Assembly (NCBI GenBank): GCA_019800895.1
Contig: JAHVKF010000003.1
Span: 310,001 to 374,000 of the forward strand
Direction of reading: 5' to 3'
Length of the DNA stretch: 64,000 nucleotides
Origin: Halomonas denitrificans
GTDB lineage: Bacteria > Pseudomonadota > Gammaproteobacteria > Xanthomonadales > Wenzhouxiangellaceae
The number at the start of each line of letters is the position of its first letter. Within the stretch, counting starts at the first letter, position 1. A program made the translations under genes and the position numbers. Below, in pieces: positions 19,916-29,976 of the stretch. The notes beneath the pieces are model-generated. The model did not search any database. It was not told where the DNA came from and was given only the letters and a program-made list of their open reading frames with translations.

Positions 19916-21555
19916 TCCGCCGCGCGCTTCGAATGCTGCGCATCGCGGTCGTGCTCGCGCGGTACCGCCTGGACGAACTGCTGGTCGAGCTCCCCCCGCT
20001 GCGCATCGCCCGCGCCGTGCGCCTGGTCCCATGGGGTCGGCGCCGAGTGCGCGAACTTCCGCGCGGGCGTCGCCTCCGGCTGGCGCTGGAAGAACTCGGC
20101 CCGATCTACGTCAAGTTCGGCCAGATCCTCTCGACGCGGCGTGATCTGCTGCCGCCCGATATCGCCGACGAGCTCGCCGACCTGCAGGATGCCGTGCCGC
20201 CGTTTTCCGGCGAGCAGGCTCGCTCGATCGTCGAGCAGCAGCTCAAGGCGCCGATCGATGCGCTGTATGCACGCTTCGACGTCGAACCGATGGCGTCTGC
20301 CTCGATCGCCCAGGTCCACGCCGCCGAGCTGCCGGACGGCGAGCAGGTCGTGGTCAAGGTCGTGCGTCCGGGCATCGAGGACCGGATCCGGGACGACCTG
20401 GAGCTGCTCGGTGCGCTGGCCCGACTGGCCCGCCGGTACCACCCGGAAGGCGACCGCATCCGGCCGAACGAAATCGTCGAGGAATTCGAGCGCTTCATCT
20501 ACGACGAACTGGACATGCAGCGCGAGGGCGCCAACGCCAGCCTGCTGCGGAGAAACTTCGAGGAGTCCGACGACCTCTACATTCCGCGCATCCACTGGTC
20601 GCATACGGCGGACCGGGTGCTGACGATGGAGCGGGTCGGCGGCGTTCCCGTGCGCGATGTCGACGAATTGCGGCGCCGCGGCGTGGACCTCGAGAAGCTG
20701 GCCCGCCGCGGCATCCGCGTGTTCTACCAGCAGGTCTTCCGCGACAACCTGTTCCACGCCGACATGCACCCCGGCAATATCCGGATCGACACCAGCGACC
20801 CCGACAATGCCTCCTACATCGCGCTGGATTTCGGCATCGTCGGCAGCCTGACGCCGAAGGACCTCTACTACATCGGCGAGAACTTCCTGGCGATCTTCAA
20901 CCGCGAGTATCGCCGCGTGGCCGAACTGCACATCGAGGCCGGGTGGGTGCCCGCCGATACCCGGATCGACGAGATGGAAGCCGCCGCGCGAACGGTCTGC
21001 GAACCGAGCTTCACCCGGCCCCTGGAAGAAGTCTCCTTCGCCGAACTGGTAGTCAACCTGTTCAACGTCGCGCGGCGCTTCAAGCTGACCGTGCAGCCGC
21101 AGCTCATCATGCTGCAGAAGACGCTGCTCAACATCGAAGGCATGGGTCGCGACCTGTACCCGAAGATCAATATCTGGGACGTCGCCAAGCCCGAGCTGGA
21201 GCGGATCTTCCGGGAACGCTACGGCATCAAGCGCACCGCGCGCCGGATCGGCCGCGAGGTACCCGCGTGGCTGGCCAGTGCGCCCGAAGTCCCGGGTTTC
21301 GTGCTCGATGCGTTGAAGCACGCGGCCCGCGGCCGGTTTCGTGCGCGGCTCGAGAGCGAGGACCTGGAAACGATCTCGGCTTCGCTGAAGACCCACAACC
21401 GCGGCACGCCCGGCGCCGTGCTGACCGCCGGCCTGTTGATCGCCTCGGCCGTCATGGCTGCCTTCGACGTCGGTCCGTTCCTGTCCGAGCACTCCGTGCC
21501 CGCGATGATCGGCTTCGCCTTCAGCGCATTGATCGCCTGGCGGGCGATGCGCTGA
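19912..21555 (+). CDS. ubiB: ubiquinone biosynthesis kinase-like protein
   Basis: A 547-residue atypical kinase (ABC1/ADCK family) required for ubiquinone synthesis. Visible marks are the KxGQ motif YVKFGQILSTRRDLLP, the alanine-rich loop ASASIAQVHAA, the lysine run VVVKVVRPG, the DMHPGNI catalytic region, and DFGIVG. Two hydrophobic segments close the C-terminus (AVLTAGLLIASAVMAAF and MIGFAFSALIAW), anchoring it in the membrane. GTG start overlaps the ubiJ stop. The family works as an ATPase rather than a protein kinase. Confidence 0.94.
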   Translation: MIRRALRMLRIAVVLARYRLDELLVELPPLRIARAVRLVPWGRRRVRELPRGRRLRLALEELGPIYVKFGQILSTRRDLLPPDIADELADLQDAVPPFSGEQARSIVEQQLKAPIDALYARFDVEPMASASIAQVHAAELPDGEQVVVKVVRPGIEDRIRDDLELLGALARLARRYHPEGDRIRPNEIVEEFERFIYDELDMQREGANASLLRRNFEESDDLYIPRIHWSHTADRVLTMERVGGVPVRDVDELRRRGVDLEKLARRGIRVFYQQVFRDNLFHADMHPGNIRIDTSDPDNASYIALDFGIVGSLTPKDLYYIGENFLAIFNREYRRVAELHIEAGWVPADTRIDEMEAAARTVCEPSFTRPLEEVSFAELVVNLFNVARRFKLTVQPQLIMLQKTLLNIEGMGRDLYPKINIWDVAKPELERIFRERYGIKRTARRIGREVPAWLASAPEVPGFVLDALKHAARGRFRARLESEDLETISASLKTHNRGTPGAVLTAGLLIASAVMAAFDVGPFLSEHSVPAMIGFAFSALIAWRAMR

Positions 21556-21681
21556 CCCGCGTCGGGAGGTCCTGCCCGATTCCGAGTCCCGCTCCGGATT
21601 CCGGGCCCGGCTCGACACGCCTTCCGCGAGACGGCGCCTCCGCTCGATCGAGGCCCCGCGGTCCCCTTGGACCTCGAGGGG

Positions 21682-23082
21682 CTATTCGAACCCGTCGAAG
21701 AACACGCCCTCCAGCACCAGGCCGCGGGCGAACAGGTGTCCCTCGCCCAGGTTCGGCGCCGGCCACGGCGGGTTGTCCGAGGGCGAGCGGAACGCGACCC
21801 GGCCGGTGTTCGAGGCGAAGGGTTGGTAGGCGTGGCTGTTTCCGGCCACGTCGAGCGCCTGGCTGACCCACTGGATATCGAAGGGGGCGATCGGGTCGCG
21901 TTCGAGCTCGACCGTGTAGACGTCCGACAGGCCGTTCGTATCGTTCGGGTCAAGGGCCCGCTGGGTCGAGAAGGCGATCAGGTTGCCGTTCGACGACAGG
22001 GAGACCTCGTTGAGCACCTGGCCGAACGCGAAACCCGGTGGTTCGAGGGAGGTCCCCACCGGCGCTTCGATCAGGGTGATTCGACGCGCGATCAGGTCGA
22101 AAACGTACAGGTCCGCGTCGTCGCTATCGCCCGGCTGGAGTTCGTTCCGGGTCCAGAACGCGATCCGCGATCCGGAACAGTCGATCGACGGCGCTCCCCC
22201 CGCGTTGTTGCCGAGAACTCCGTCGTCGGGGGGCAGGCCGGCTTCCGCGCCGACCCGCACCCAGTTGCCGGCGATCGAGTTGCCGACGAAGTAATCGGTG
22301 TAGGTTTCGCCGAAGGCCAGGTCCTCGCCCTCGACCCAGGGATGGAAGCTGCCGCCGCGGAACGCCATGATGGCCCCGCCGCAGGAGATCGTGAAGCCGC
22401 CGCAGGCCGAGTCCGGTCGGGGCACGCCGTCGCGATCGCGGCAGGCGGCCTGGGTGCGCGCGCCGCTTCCGACCGGCGCATCGAGGCGGTGCAGGAAGAT
22501 GCCTCCGGACGGCGCCAGCGGATCGAGGTTGGTGGCGAAGGACATGAACGCGACGGCCACCCCACTGGGATCCAGCGTGTAGCGCTCGGTCACGCTCTGG
22601 TTCGCCGGCACGTCGTCGTTATCGACGCTGACCAGGGTGGTGGTCTGGGTCTGCCGGTCGCGCACGAACAGCCAGATCAGCGAGCCGGGGTCCACGCCCG
22701 GCACGAGATCGGCCGACGAAGAGCGAAATGCGACGAACCTGCCGTCGTCGGAGATGACGCGCCGGTTGGAGACGTCCGGGTCCGGGTCCGGCTGCGCCTC
22801 CGACGACGCGCTGCCGCCCGGCGTCGCACTGATCAGTTCCAGGTCGCCGGTTTCCAGGTCGCGCAGGTAGACCTGGTTGCCGGTGGAATCGGCGGCGACG
22901 AGCGGGCTCAGGGACCGGAACACGGCAAATCTGCCGTTGCCCGATATCCCCATCAGCCGTCCACCCTGGGTCGCCAGGCTTCCTGCCTCGGTCTCGGTCA
23001 GGACCGTCAGGTCGGGATCCTGCCCGAAGGCGGGCAGCGTCAGCGCCGCGAAAAACGCGGCGGTCAGGATTGTACGAAGCAT
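21682..23082 (-). CDS. secreted WD40/TolB-like propeller protein with DGFE tail
   Basis: A 466-residue protein with a signal peptide (ILTAAFFAALTLPAFG) and at least four repeats of propeller type, such as GISGNGRFAVFRSLS, SDDGRFVAFRSSS, DPSGVAVAFMSFA and SSNGNLIAFSTQRA. It ends with VFFDGFE, a short tail that recurs on secreted proteins of Xanthomonadales relatives as I recall it, perhaps a sorting signal. Cysteines near the middle (DSACGGFTISCGG) suggest disulfides outside the cytoplasm. It lies 164 bp downstream of the ECF sigma gene in the same direction and may be its target. Function unknown. Confidence 0.72.
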   Translation of the reverse strand: MLRTILTAAFFAALTLPAFGQDPDLTVLTETEAGSLATQGGRLMGISGNGRFAVFRSLSPLVAADSTGNQVYLRDLETGDLELISATPGGSASSEAQPDPDPDVSNRRVISDDGRFVAFRSSSADLVPGVDPGSLIWLFVRDRQTQTTTLVSVDNDDVPANQSVTERYTLDPSGVAVAFMSFATNLDPLAPSGGIFLHRLDAPVGSGARTQAACRDRDGVPRPDSACGGFTISCGGAIMAFRGGSFHPWVEGEDLAFGETYTDYFVGNSIAGNWVRVGAEAGLPPDDGVLGNNAGGAPSIDCSGSRIAFWTRNELQPGDSDDADLYVFDLIARRITLIEAPVGTSLEPPGFAFGQVLNEVSLSSNGNLIAFSTQRALDPNDTNGLSDVYTVELERDPIAPFDIQWVSQALDVAGNSHAYQPFASNTGRVAFRSPSDNPPWPAPNLGEGHLFARGLVLEGVFFDGFE

Positions 23083-23246
23083 GTCGATCTCCCCTGTCGG
23101 ATGGGCCTGAACGCCGGCCGGTGCCGGCCTCTCGAGGAGTTATGCGCACGATCGGCGCGAACCACGCCAGGAGATCCGGCCGCGGCCGCGAGGCCGCCGG
23201 CGGTTCGATCCGAGCGATGTCCCTTCCGCAGCCGAAGCGCCGTGCG

Positions 23247-23831
23247 TCAGCGAGGCCCGCGAGGCCCCATGCGCACCAGCAGCCAGGCGCGCGCGGCCTC
23301 CCAGTGCCGAGCCACGGTGCGTTCGGACACGTCGAGCGCCGAGGCGGTTTCGGGAATGGTGAAACCGACGAAATAGCGGAACTCGACGACATCGGCCATG
23401 GCCGGATCGCGCTCGCGTAGCGCGGCGAGGGCGTCGTCGAGGGCGAGCAGGTCGGCTGCGTCCAGGCCGTCGTCGCCGGCGATCCGGTCTTCGGCAAAGG
23501 TGGCCATCAGCGGCCGGTTGCCGCGCTTGGCGGCCTGCTGTCTGCGGGCACGGTCGACCATCCACTGGCGCATGACCCGAGCGATCAGCGCGAGGAAGTG
23601 TCGATTGTCGTTGATCCGGTCGATCGGCCGGCCGGTGAAACGAAGGAAGGCTTCGTGGACCAGGACCGTCGGCGAAACGGTGGCGGCGGCGCGCTCACGG
23701 CCGAGGTGTCGGCGGGCGATGGCACGAAGTTCGTGGTAAAGGGCTTCGAACAGCTCGCCGGAGGCGTCGGGCGCGCCCTCGTTGAAGGCGCGCACCAGCG
23801 TTCGGTACTCGTCGTCGATCGACCGGTCCAT
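23247..23831 (-). CDS. ECF-type RNA polymerase sigma factor
   Basis: A 194-residue sigma-70 relative. Region 2 includes FEALYHELRAIARRHLGRE and the following LVHEAFLRF; region 4 has a helix-turn-helix TIPETASALDVSERTVARHWEAA. There is no anti-sigma gene beside it. A Ser/Thr protein kinase gene starts divergently 182 bp away, and sigma/kinase pairing without an anti-sigma is known from ECF43-type systems (Vibrio EcfP-PknT), in which phosphorylation switches the sigma on. The assignment to that group here is an inference. Start ATG at 23831; a longer upstream frame would run into the kinase gene. Confidence 0.85.
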   Translation of the reverse strand: MDRSIDDEYRTLVRAFNEGAPDASGELFEALYHELRAIARRHLGRERAAATVSPTVLVHEAFLRFTGRPIDRINDNRHFLALIARVMRQWMVDRARRQQAAKRGNRPLMATFAEDRIAGDDGLDAADLLALDDALAALRERDPAMADVVEFRYFVGFTIPETASALDVSERTVARHWEAARAWLLVRMGPRGPR

Positions 23832-24013
23832 GGCTGCTCGTCCCCTCGGGCCGCGGTGCAGGGTGCGTCCCATTATCGATGCCGGCGAAGCGGGAGTGGG
23901 CGGCTTCGGCCGACGGGCAGCGTCTCCTCGGGAGGATGCACGTATGATCGGGGGAGGGGCCCGGAGCGACCATCGTCCCGGGGCCGTGAACGTGGGCTGC
24001 ACTCCATGACGCG

Positions 24014-26722
24014 ATGAGCCGATCCGACTGGACCGACCTGTGGGAGCGATTCCACGCCGCCCTGGCGCTGCCGCCATCGCAGCGCGATGCGTGGCTGGAC
24101 GAGCACTGTACCGACCCTGCTCTTCGCGCCGAGCTGGCCGCGCTGCTCGAAGCCGCCGGGCGCACCGGTACGCCGCTGGACCGGGAGGGGGTCGCTGCTG
24201 CCGAGCCCCTGGCGCCCGGCACGCGAATGGGTCCGTGGCGGATCGTCGCTCCGCTCGGCAGGGGCGGCATGGGCGAGGTCTATCGGGTCGAGCGCGCCGA
24301 CGGGCGCTACGACAAGCAGGCGGCGTTGAAGCTGCTTGCCACAACGCTCCAAGGCGACGCGTTCCGGGCCCGCTTCGATCGCGAGCGCAGGATCCTGGCC
24401 GGGCTGGATCATCCCGGCATCGCCCGTCTCATCGACGCGGGACAGGCCGACGACGGGCGGCCCTGGCTGTTGATGGACCTGGTCGAGGGACAGCCGATCA
24501 CCCGGGCAGCCGCCGAATCCGCGTGGCCGCTGGAGCGGCGCCTGCGCGTGTTCGCACAGGCCTGCGACGCAGTCGCGTACGCCCATCGACGACTCATCGT
24601 GCACCGCGACCTCAAGCCGGCCAACCTCCTGGTCGACCCCTCCGGCCGGCCCCGGTTGCTGGACTTCGGCATCGCGCGGCTGCTGGAAGCCGGCGGTGAC
24701 GACGACCTGACGCAGGCCGGGCGGGGCGCCCCGAACACGCCCGGGTACGCCAGCCCCGAGCAACTGGTCCGCGACGACACGGGAACCGCCGTCGACGTCT
24801 ACGCCCTGGGCCTGCTGTTGCACGAACTCTGCACCGGCCAGGCGCCGTTCGGGCCGGACGGGGAAGCCGATGCGCTCGAGCGCCGGCGAAGGCCGCCGCG
24901 TCCCACCGCGGTCGACCCCGACCTTCCGCGGGAACTGGACTGGATCGTCGGCCGCGCATGCGCCTTCCGGGCCGAGGACCGCTACCCGGGCGTCGATGCG
25001 CTGATCGACGACATCCGGGCCGTTCTCGAAAACCGCCCCCCACGCGCGCGAGCCACCGGCCCGGTCTACCGGATCGGCAAGTTCGTCCGTCGCAACCGGG
25101 CTGCCGTGGCGGCGACGACGCTGGTCGCAGGCGTGATCGTGACGCTCGCCACCGGGATCGTGCAGGAAACCGCCCGAACCCGGGCCGCGTTGGCCGAAAG
25201 CGACCGGCAGCGCGAGCAGGCCGAACTGACCGCCCAGTTTCTCCGCGACCTGTTCGTGCAGTCCGATTCGACCCGGAACGAAGGCGCGGAACCGACCGCC
25301 GGCGAACTGCTCGCGCGGGGTCGCCAGCGGCTCGCGGAACGCGGAGACCTCGATCCGCGGTTGCACGCCGGTCTGCTGCGCACGCTGTCCGACGTGCATC
25401 GCAACCTGGGCGACTACCCGGCGGCGCTGGAACTCGCGAAGGAAAGTCTCGCCCGCCTCGAGCCGACGGACAGGATGGTGCACGCGGTCGATCGAGCCCG
25501 GGGATGGCTTCGCGTCGGCCGTGCACAGCTGGCCTCCGGGGACCCTGCGGCAGCACACGAAGCGCTCGGACGCGGTCTGGAACTGCTCTCTGCCGACGGC
25601 CCGTCCCCGCTCGTCGTGGATCTCCTGCACGCTCGCGGAGCGTCCGCGCAGCTGCGGGGCGAGCTGGACGAGGCCGGGCTCGATTTCGACGCCGCGATGG
25701 CTCGCCTCGACCGGTTGCCTTCGCCGGACCCGCGCCGCGCGGCCGAGAACCGGCTTCGCCGCGGCTCCTGGCACTGGATGAACGGGCGTCTCGGCGACGC
25801 CCTGGCGGCGTACGGCGAAGCGGTTCGCTGGCAGCGCGAGCGTAGCGACGGATCGAGCGCGGATCTGGCCACCGCGCTGGACGCCGAAGCCAGCGCACTG
25901 TTCGCGCTCGGCCGGATGGAGGAAGCGGAGGCCGCCTTCGCGCAGGTGGTGCGCCTGCGTCGCCGCGTCCTCGGCGCGGATCATCCCCTGACGGCCCGTT
26001 CTCTCAGCCACCTCGGCGGCGCGCGCTTCGAACTGGGTCGCATCGAGGATGCCCGGAGCACGCTGGGGGAGGCCCTCGCCATCCTCGAGCGGATCGACAT
26101 GGGCGACTCGCCGCAGGCCGCCGGCGTGCTGAACAATCTCGGGCTGGCCGAACGGGCCGCCGGGCGAACCGTCGAAGCCCGTTCGGCGTTCGAAGGGGCG
26201 CTGGCGATCAACCGCGGTACGCTGGGTCCGGACCACCTGAACGTGGCCAACAACCTGAACAACCTTGGCCTGGTCGCCGAAGACGAGCAGGCATGGGAGC
26301 AGGCGCTCGAGTATTACGACGACGCGGAACGCATCATCCGTGCGATCAAGGGCGACGGTCACCCGGACCGGGCGTTCCAGCAGACCAATCGGGGCCGGGT
26401 GCTGCTTGTTCTCGACCGCATCGAGGCGGCGCGGGTCGAGCTGGATGCAGCGCTCGAACTCCGCACGGGAGCGCTGGGTCCCGAGCATCCGCGCGTGGCC
26501 GAAACGCTGTTCTGGTCCGGCCTGGCCGAATGCCTGCGGGGGGCTGCCGAGGAGGGTTCGAATCGACTGCAGCGGGCGATCGAGGTGAGCCCGGCCGCGG
26601 AACCGAGGGTGCGCAGCGCGCTGGAAGCCTGCCGGGGGCGTGCGGACACCGGACCGGCAGTGCTGCAGTCCGGTGCCGAACGGAGACTGGTCCAGCGCCT
26701 GTTGGATTCGACAGCGCGCTGA
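24014..26722 (+). CDS. membrane Ser/Thr protein kinase with TPR sensor region
   Basis: A 902-residue Hanks-type kinase. The kinase domain (about 72-345) has the glycine loop PLGRGGMGEVYRVE, Lys106, the HRDLKPANLL loop (H197, D199), DFGIARLL and a SPEQL activation end. A transmembrane helix (AAVAATTLVAGVIVTLAT, about 363-385) follows. The C-terminal half, about 500 residues, is TPR-like with repeated pairs of helices, e.g. LGDYPAALELAKESLARLEP and NNLGLVAEDEQAWEQALEYYDDA, presumably outside the cell membrane. It is divergent from the ECF sigma gene, so kinase and sigma factor probably form one signalling unit. Confidence 0.88.
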   Translation: MSRSDWTDLWERFHAALALPPSQRDAWLDEHCTDPALRAELAALLEAAGRTGTPLDREGVAAAEPLAPGTRMGPWRIVAPLGRGGMGEVYRVERADGRYDKQAALKLLATTLQGDAFRARFDRERRILAGLDHPGIARLIDAGQADDGRPWLLMDLVEGQPITRAAAESAWPLERRLRVFAQACDAVAYAHRRLIVHRDLKPANLLVDPSGRPRLLDFGIARLLEAGGDDDLTQAGRGAPNTPGYASPEQLVRDDTGTAVDVYALGLLLHELCTGQAPFGPDGEADALERRRRPPRPTAVDPDLPRELDWIVGRACAFRAEDRYPGVDALIDDIRAVLENRPPRARATGPVYRIGKFVRRNRAAVAATTLVAGVIVTLATGIVQETARTRAALAESDRQREQAELTAQFLRDLFVQSDSTRNEGAEPTAGELLARGRQRLAERGDLDPRLHAGLLRTLSDVHRNLGDYPAALELAKESLARLEPTDRMVHAVDRARGWLRVGRAQLASGDPAAAHEALGRGLELLSADGPSPLVVDLLHARGASAQLRGELDEAGLDFDAAMARLDRLPSPDPRRAAENRLRRGSWHWMNGRLGDALAAYGEAVRWQRERSDGSSADLATALDAEASALFALGRMEEAEAAFAQVVRLRRRVLGADHPLTARSLSHLGGARFELGRIEDARSTLGEALAILERIDMGDSPQAAGVLNNLGLAERAAGRTVEARSAFEGALAINRGTLGPDHLNVANNLNNLGLVAEDEQAWEQALEYYDDAERIIRAIKGDGHPDRAFQQTNRGRVLLVLDRIEAARVELDAALELRTGALGPEHPRVAETLFWSGLAECLRGAAEEGSNRLQRAIEVSPAAEPRVRSALEACRGRADTGPAVLQSGAERRLVQRLLDSTAR

Positions 26723-26916
26723 CGGGACGCGGGTCGGTCAGTTACCGCAGGAACCGCTGTGGGCGCATCGGTCGTGGCCGAGCGGGCGATCCTCGAGGGC
26801 GATAGCGAACCGCGCAACCTACGCTCGCCCGGTCGAGGCGCCGGTGCGCGCTCCTGCGGCACGACCGGCCGTTCCGCGCGATCGGCGCTGGCGTGGCCCG
26901 TCGGCGACGAAGGCCG

Positions 26917-27312
26917 TCAATCGTACGGCTGGTAACTCTTCTCTTCGACGATGTTGGAGCCGAGCAGACGGTTGATCTCGCGCTTGACTTCGGCGCGGCG
27001 GTCATTGGTACGGTAGACCGAGCGGGCCAGTTCGACAAAGCGGTCGCCGAAGTGGCCTTGGCGCTCGCATTCGCGGATCGCGTCCTCGATCTCCCACAGC
27101 GATTCGTTGATCCGCTTCAGCTCGCCGCGCTGGGCGGTCACTTCGGACGTTTCCAGCGACGTGGAGTGCCACAGGCCGGTCAGCAGGTCGAGTTCTCGCT
27201 CGACGTTGGAGCGCTTGTCGGGATCGGCGATCCGGTCGGCCTTGATCTCGAGGATCGAGATCTTGTCGAGTAGTTCGCCGGGGGAAACGGGTACGGAAAG
27301 GGTCTTGGTCAT
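26917..27312 (-). CDS. DUF6165 family protein
   Basis: A 131-residue acidic helical protein starting MTKTLSVPVSPGELLDKISILEIKADRI, with an early conserved GELLDKISILEIK and later ELKRINESLWEIEDAIRE and RTNDRRAEVKREIN. These match DUF6165, whose function is not assigned. It is the next gene after pnp on the minus strand and begins 19 bases after the pnp terminator's T run, with GGAAGA as ribosome binding site. There is no room for a normal promoter between, so it is presumably read by transcripts that pass the terminator. Confidence 0.8.
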   Translation of the reverse strand: MTKTLSVPVSPGELLDKISILEIKADRIADPDKRSNVERELDLLTGLWHSTSLETSEVTAQRGELKRINESLWEIEDAIRECERQGHFGDRFVELARSVYRTNDRRAEVKREINRLLGSNIVEEKSYQPYD

Positions 27313-27330
27313 GCGAATCTTCCGGGTATG

Positions 27331-27361
27331 AAAAAGCCCGGGGCGCGGGGCGCCCCGGGCT
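27331..27361 (-). terminator. rho-independent terminator of pnp
   Basis: On the minus strand an 11-bp perfect stem AGCCCGGGGCG / CGCCCCGGGCT with a 5-base loop is followed by a run of Ts (AAAAA at 27331-27335 on the plus strand). It lies 15 bases after the pnp stop and just before the DUF6165 start. Confidence 0.9.
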
Positions 27362-27376
27362 CGATCGGGGTTGCGA

Positions 27377-29470
27377 TCAGTCCTGCTCGACTTCCTTCAT
27401 GCTGAGCCGGATCCGGCCCTGCTTGTCGACTTCCAGGACCTTGACCTTGACCTTCTGGCCCTCGGCGAGTTCGTCGGTGACGTTCTCGACGCGCTCGTTC
27501 GAGATCTGCGAGATGTGGACCAGACCGTCCTTGCCCGGCAGGATCTGCACGAAGGCGCCGAAGTTCATGATCTTCTGGACCGTGCCTTCGTAGATCTTGC
27601 CCACCTCGACATCGGCCGTGATCTGCTCGATCCGACGGCGCGCGTCGTCGGCGGCGTCCTTGTTGGCGGACGCGATCGTGATCGTGCCGTCGTCGGCGAT
27701 GTCGATGGTCGTGCCGGTCTCCTCGGTGATCTGGCGGATCGTCGAACCGCCCTTGCCGATCACTTCGCGGATCTTGTCCGGGTGGACCTTCATCGTGAAC
27801 AGGCGCGGTGCGTATTCGCTCATTTCCGAGCGCGGCTTGTCCAGCACCTTGTTCATCTCGCCGAGGATGTGCATGCGGCCGGCCTTGGCCTGCTCCAGCG
27901 CGGCATGCATGATCTCGCGGGTGATGCCATCGATCTTGATGTCCATCTGCAGCGCGGTGATGCCGGAATCGGAACCGGCCACCTTGAAGTCCATGTCGCC
28001 GAGATGGTCCTCGTCACCCAGGATGTCGGTCAGGACCGCGAACTTGTCGCCTTCCTTGATCAGGCCCATCGCGATGCCCGCGACCGGCGCCTTGACCGGC
28101 ACGCCGGCATCCATCAGGGCCAGCGAGGTGCCGCAGACCGAGGCCATGGAGCTCGAGCCGTTCGACTCGGTGATTTCCGAGACCACGCGCAGCACGTAGG
28201 GGAAGTCTTCCGGCTTCGGCACCACGGCCATCACGCCGCGTCGTGCCAGGCGGCCGTGACCGATCTCGCGACGCTTCGGTGCCAGCATGTGGTTGGTCTC
28301 GCCCACGCAGAAGGGCGGGAAGTTGTAGTGCAGCATGAAGGGGTCCTTGTATTCCCCTTCGATCGCGTCGATCAGCTGGGCATCGCGGCCCGTACCGAGG
28401 GTGGCGACGACCATCGCCTGCGTTTCACCGCGGGTGAAGATGGCCGAGCCGTGGGTGCGGGGCAGGGCGCCGACCTGCACGTCGATCGGACGGACCGTGG
28501 TCAGGTCGCGGCCGTCGATACGCGGCTTGCCTTCGATGATCTGGCCGCGCACGAATTCCTTTTCCATGGCATGGAAGGCGTCCTTCACGTCGCCTTCGGT
28601 CCAGACGGTTTCCTCGCCTTCCGGGCACAGCGCATCGACGACCTTCTTCTTCACTTCGCCGATGGCTTCGTGGCGCTGGGTCTTGTCCGTGTGCTGGTAG
28701 GCGGATTCGAGCCCGCTCATGCCGAGCTCGCGGACCTTCTCGGCCAGGCCTTCCGGCTTGGCCGGCGCCTGCCAGTCCCATTTCGGCTTGCCGGCTTCGG
28801 CGACCAGTTCGTTGATCGCCTTGATCGCGGTCTGCATCTGGTCGTGGCCGAAGGTCACGGCGCCGAGCATCTCGTCTTCACTCATCAGGTCGGCTTCCGA
28901 CTCGACCATCAGCACGGCCTTGTCGGTTCCCGCGACCACCAGGTCGAGGCGCGAGTTCTCGAGCTGCGAAGCGCTCGGGTTGAGCACGTAGTCGCCGTCG
29001 ACGAAGCCGACGCGGGCCGCACCGATCGGACCCTGGAACGGGGCGCCGGAGATGGCCAGGGCGGCCGAGGCGCCGATCAGGGCCGGGATGTCGCCATCGA
29101 CTTCCGGATTCAGCGACATGACCGTCGCGATGACCTGCACCTCGTTCAGGAAACCCTTCGGAAACAGCGGGCGGAGCGGACGGTCGATCAGACGCGACGT
29201 CAGCGTTTCCTTCTCCGTCGGTCGACCTTCACGCTTGAAGAAGCCGCCGGGAATCTTTCCCGCCGCGTAGAACTTCTCCTGGTAGTTGACCGTCAGCGGA
29301 AAGAAGGACTGACCGGGCTTGGCTTCGGGGCGGGCGACCGCGGTGACGAGGACGACGGTGCCGCCCATCGAAACGAGTACGGCGCCGGTCGCCTGGCGGG
29401 CGAGGTGGCCGGTTTCCAGGGTGACGGTGTGCTCACCGTACTGGAACGATTTGGTGACTTTGTTGAACAC
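27377..29470 (-). CDS. pnp: polyribonucleotide nucleotidyltransferase
   Basis: A 697-residue 3'-5' exoribonuclease of the RNA degradosome that phosphorolyses RNA to nucleoside diphosphates. Two RNase PH-like domains are visible ([21 protein letters not shown]; later [20 protein letters not shown] and [16 protein letters not shown]), then KH ([19 protein letters not shown]) and S1 ([21 protein letters not shown]). The GTG start at 29470 is preceded by GGAG eight bases away. It follows rpsO, as in most gammaproteobacteria, and ends in a strong terminator. Confidence 0.97.
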   Translation of the reverse strand: MFNKVTKSFQYGEHTVTLETGHLARQATGAVLVSMGGTVVLVTAVARPEAKPGQSFFPLTVNYQEKFYAAGKIPGGFFKREGRPTEKETLTSRLIDRPLRPLFPKGFLNEVQVIATVMSLNPEVDGDIPALIGASAALAISGAPFQGPIGAARVGFVDGDYVLNPSASQLENSRLDLVVAGTDKAVLMVESEADLMSEDEMLGAVTFGHDQMQTAIKAINELVAEAGKPKWDWQAPAKPEGLAEKVRELGMSGLESAYQHTDKTQRHEAIGEVKKKVVDALCPEGEETVWTEGDVKDAFHAMEKEFVRGQIIEGKPRIDGRDLTTVRPIDVQVGALPRTHGSAIFTRGETQAMVVATLGTGRDAQLIDAIEGEYKDPFMLHYNFPPFCVGETNHMLAPKRREIGHGRLARRGVMAVVPKPEDFPYVLRVVSEITESNGSSSMASVCGTSLALMDAGVPVKAPVAGIAMGLIKEGDKFAVLTDILGDEDHLGDMDFKVAGSDSGITALQMDIKIDGITREIMHAALEQAKAGRMHILGEMNKVLDKPRSEMSEYAPRLFTMKVHPDKIREVIGKGGSTIRQITEETGTTIDIADDGTITIASANKDAADDARRRIEQITADVEVGKIYEGTVQKIMNFGAFVQILPGKDGLVHISQISNERVENVTDELAEGQKVKVKVLEVDKQGRIRLSMKEVEQD

Positions 29471-29554
29471 TGCGAATACTCCAGGGACGTAAGTAGGGTC
29501 GATCGTTGGAAAAGCGGTGGACGGAGCGCGTGCGCCGATTCCGGATACGACGAA

Positions 29555-29586
29555 GCATCGGCTGTTGAATGAACAACAACCGATGC
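29555..29586 (-). promoter_or_regulatory. hairpin between rpsO and pnp
   Basis: Minus-strand stem GCATCGG...GTTG / CAAC...CCGATGC with a small loop. In E. coli the corresponding interval carries the rpsO terminator and an RNase III processing hairpin that controls pnp. The position here agrees with such a site, though the T run for termination is poor. Confidence 0.5.
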
Positions 29587-29615
29587 CGTCGAATCACATG
29601 AGCCGGGAAGCGCGC

Positions 29616-29885
29616 TTAACGGCGGAGGCCGAGGCGCTGGACGATGTCGCGGTAGCGCTGGACGTCCTTGTTGCGGACGTAGTCGAGCAGCGAGCGACGC
29701 TGGTTGACCAGCTTGATCAGTCCGCGCCGCGAGTGGTGATCACCCTTGTGGTCCTGGAAGTGGCCCGTGAGGTGCTTGATGCGTGCGGTCAGCAACGCGA
29801 TCTGCACTTCCGGGGAACCGGTATCGCCGCTCGAGAGCTGGTATTCCGAAACGATCTGCTGTTTCTGTTCTGCGCTCAAAGACAT
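29616..29885 (-). CDS. rpsO: 30S ribosomal protein S15
   Basis: An 89-residue protein, the usual S15 length. It starts [16 protein letters not shown]; the conserved [14 protein letters not shown] and the 16S-binding [15 protein letters not shown] are present. GGAG lies about 11 bases upstream of the ATG. It begins the rpsO-pnp unit; a promoter at 30065-30094 and a leader of about 170 bases precede it. Confidence 0.97.
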   Translation of the reverse strand: MSLSAEQKQQIVSEYQLSSGDTGSPEVQIALLTARIKHLTGHFQDHKGDHHSRRGLIKLVNQRRSLLDYVRNKDVQRYRDIVQRLGLRR

Positions 29886-29976
29886 TTCGTCTGAAACTCC
29901 ACGTGTGTACTTCGGTCCGGATCGTTCCGGGCCGGATGGTTTCGAGTGGCGACCGGGCTTTTCCAGAAAACCCCCT

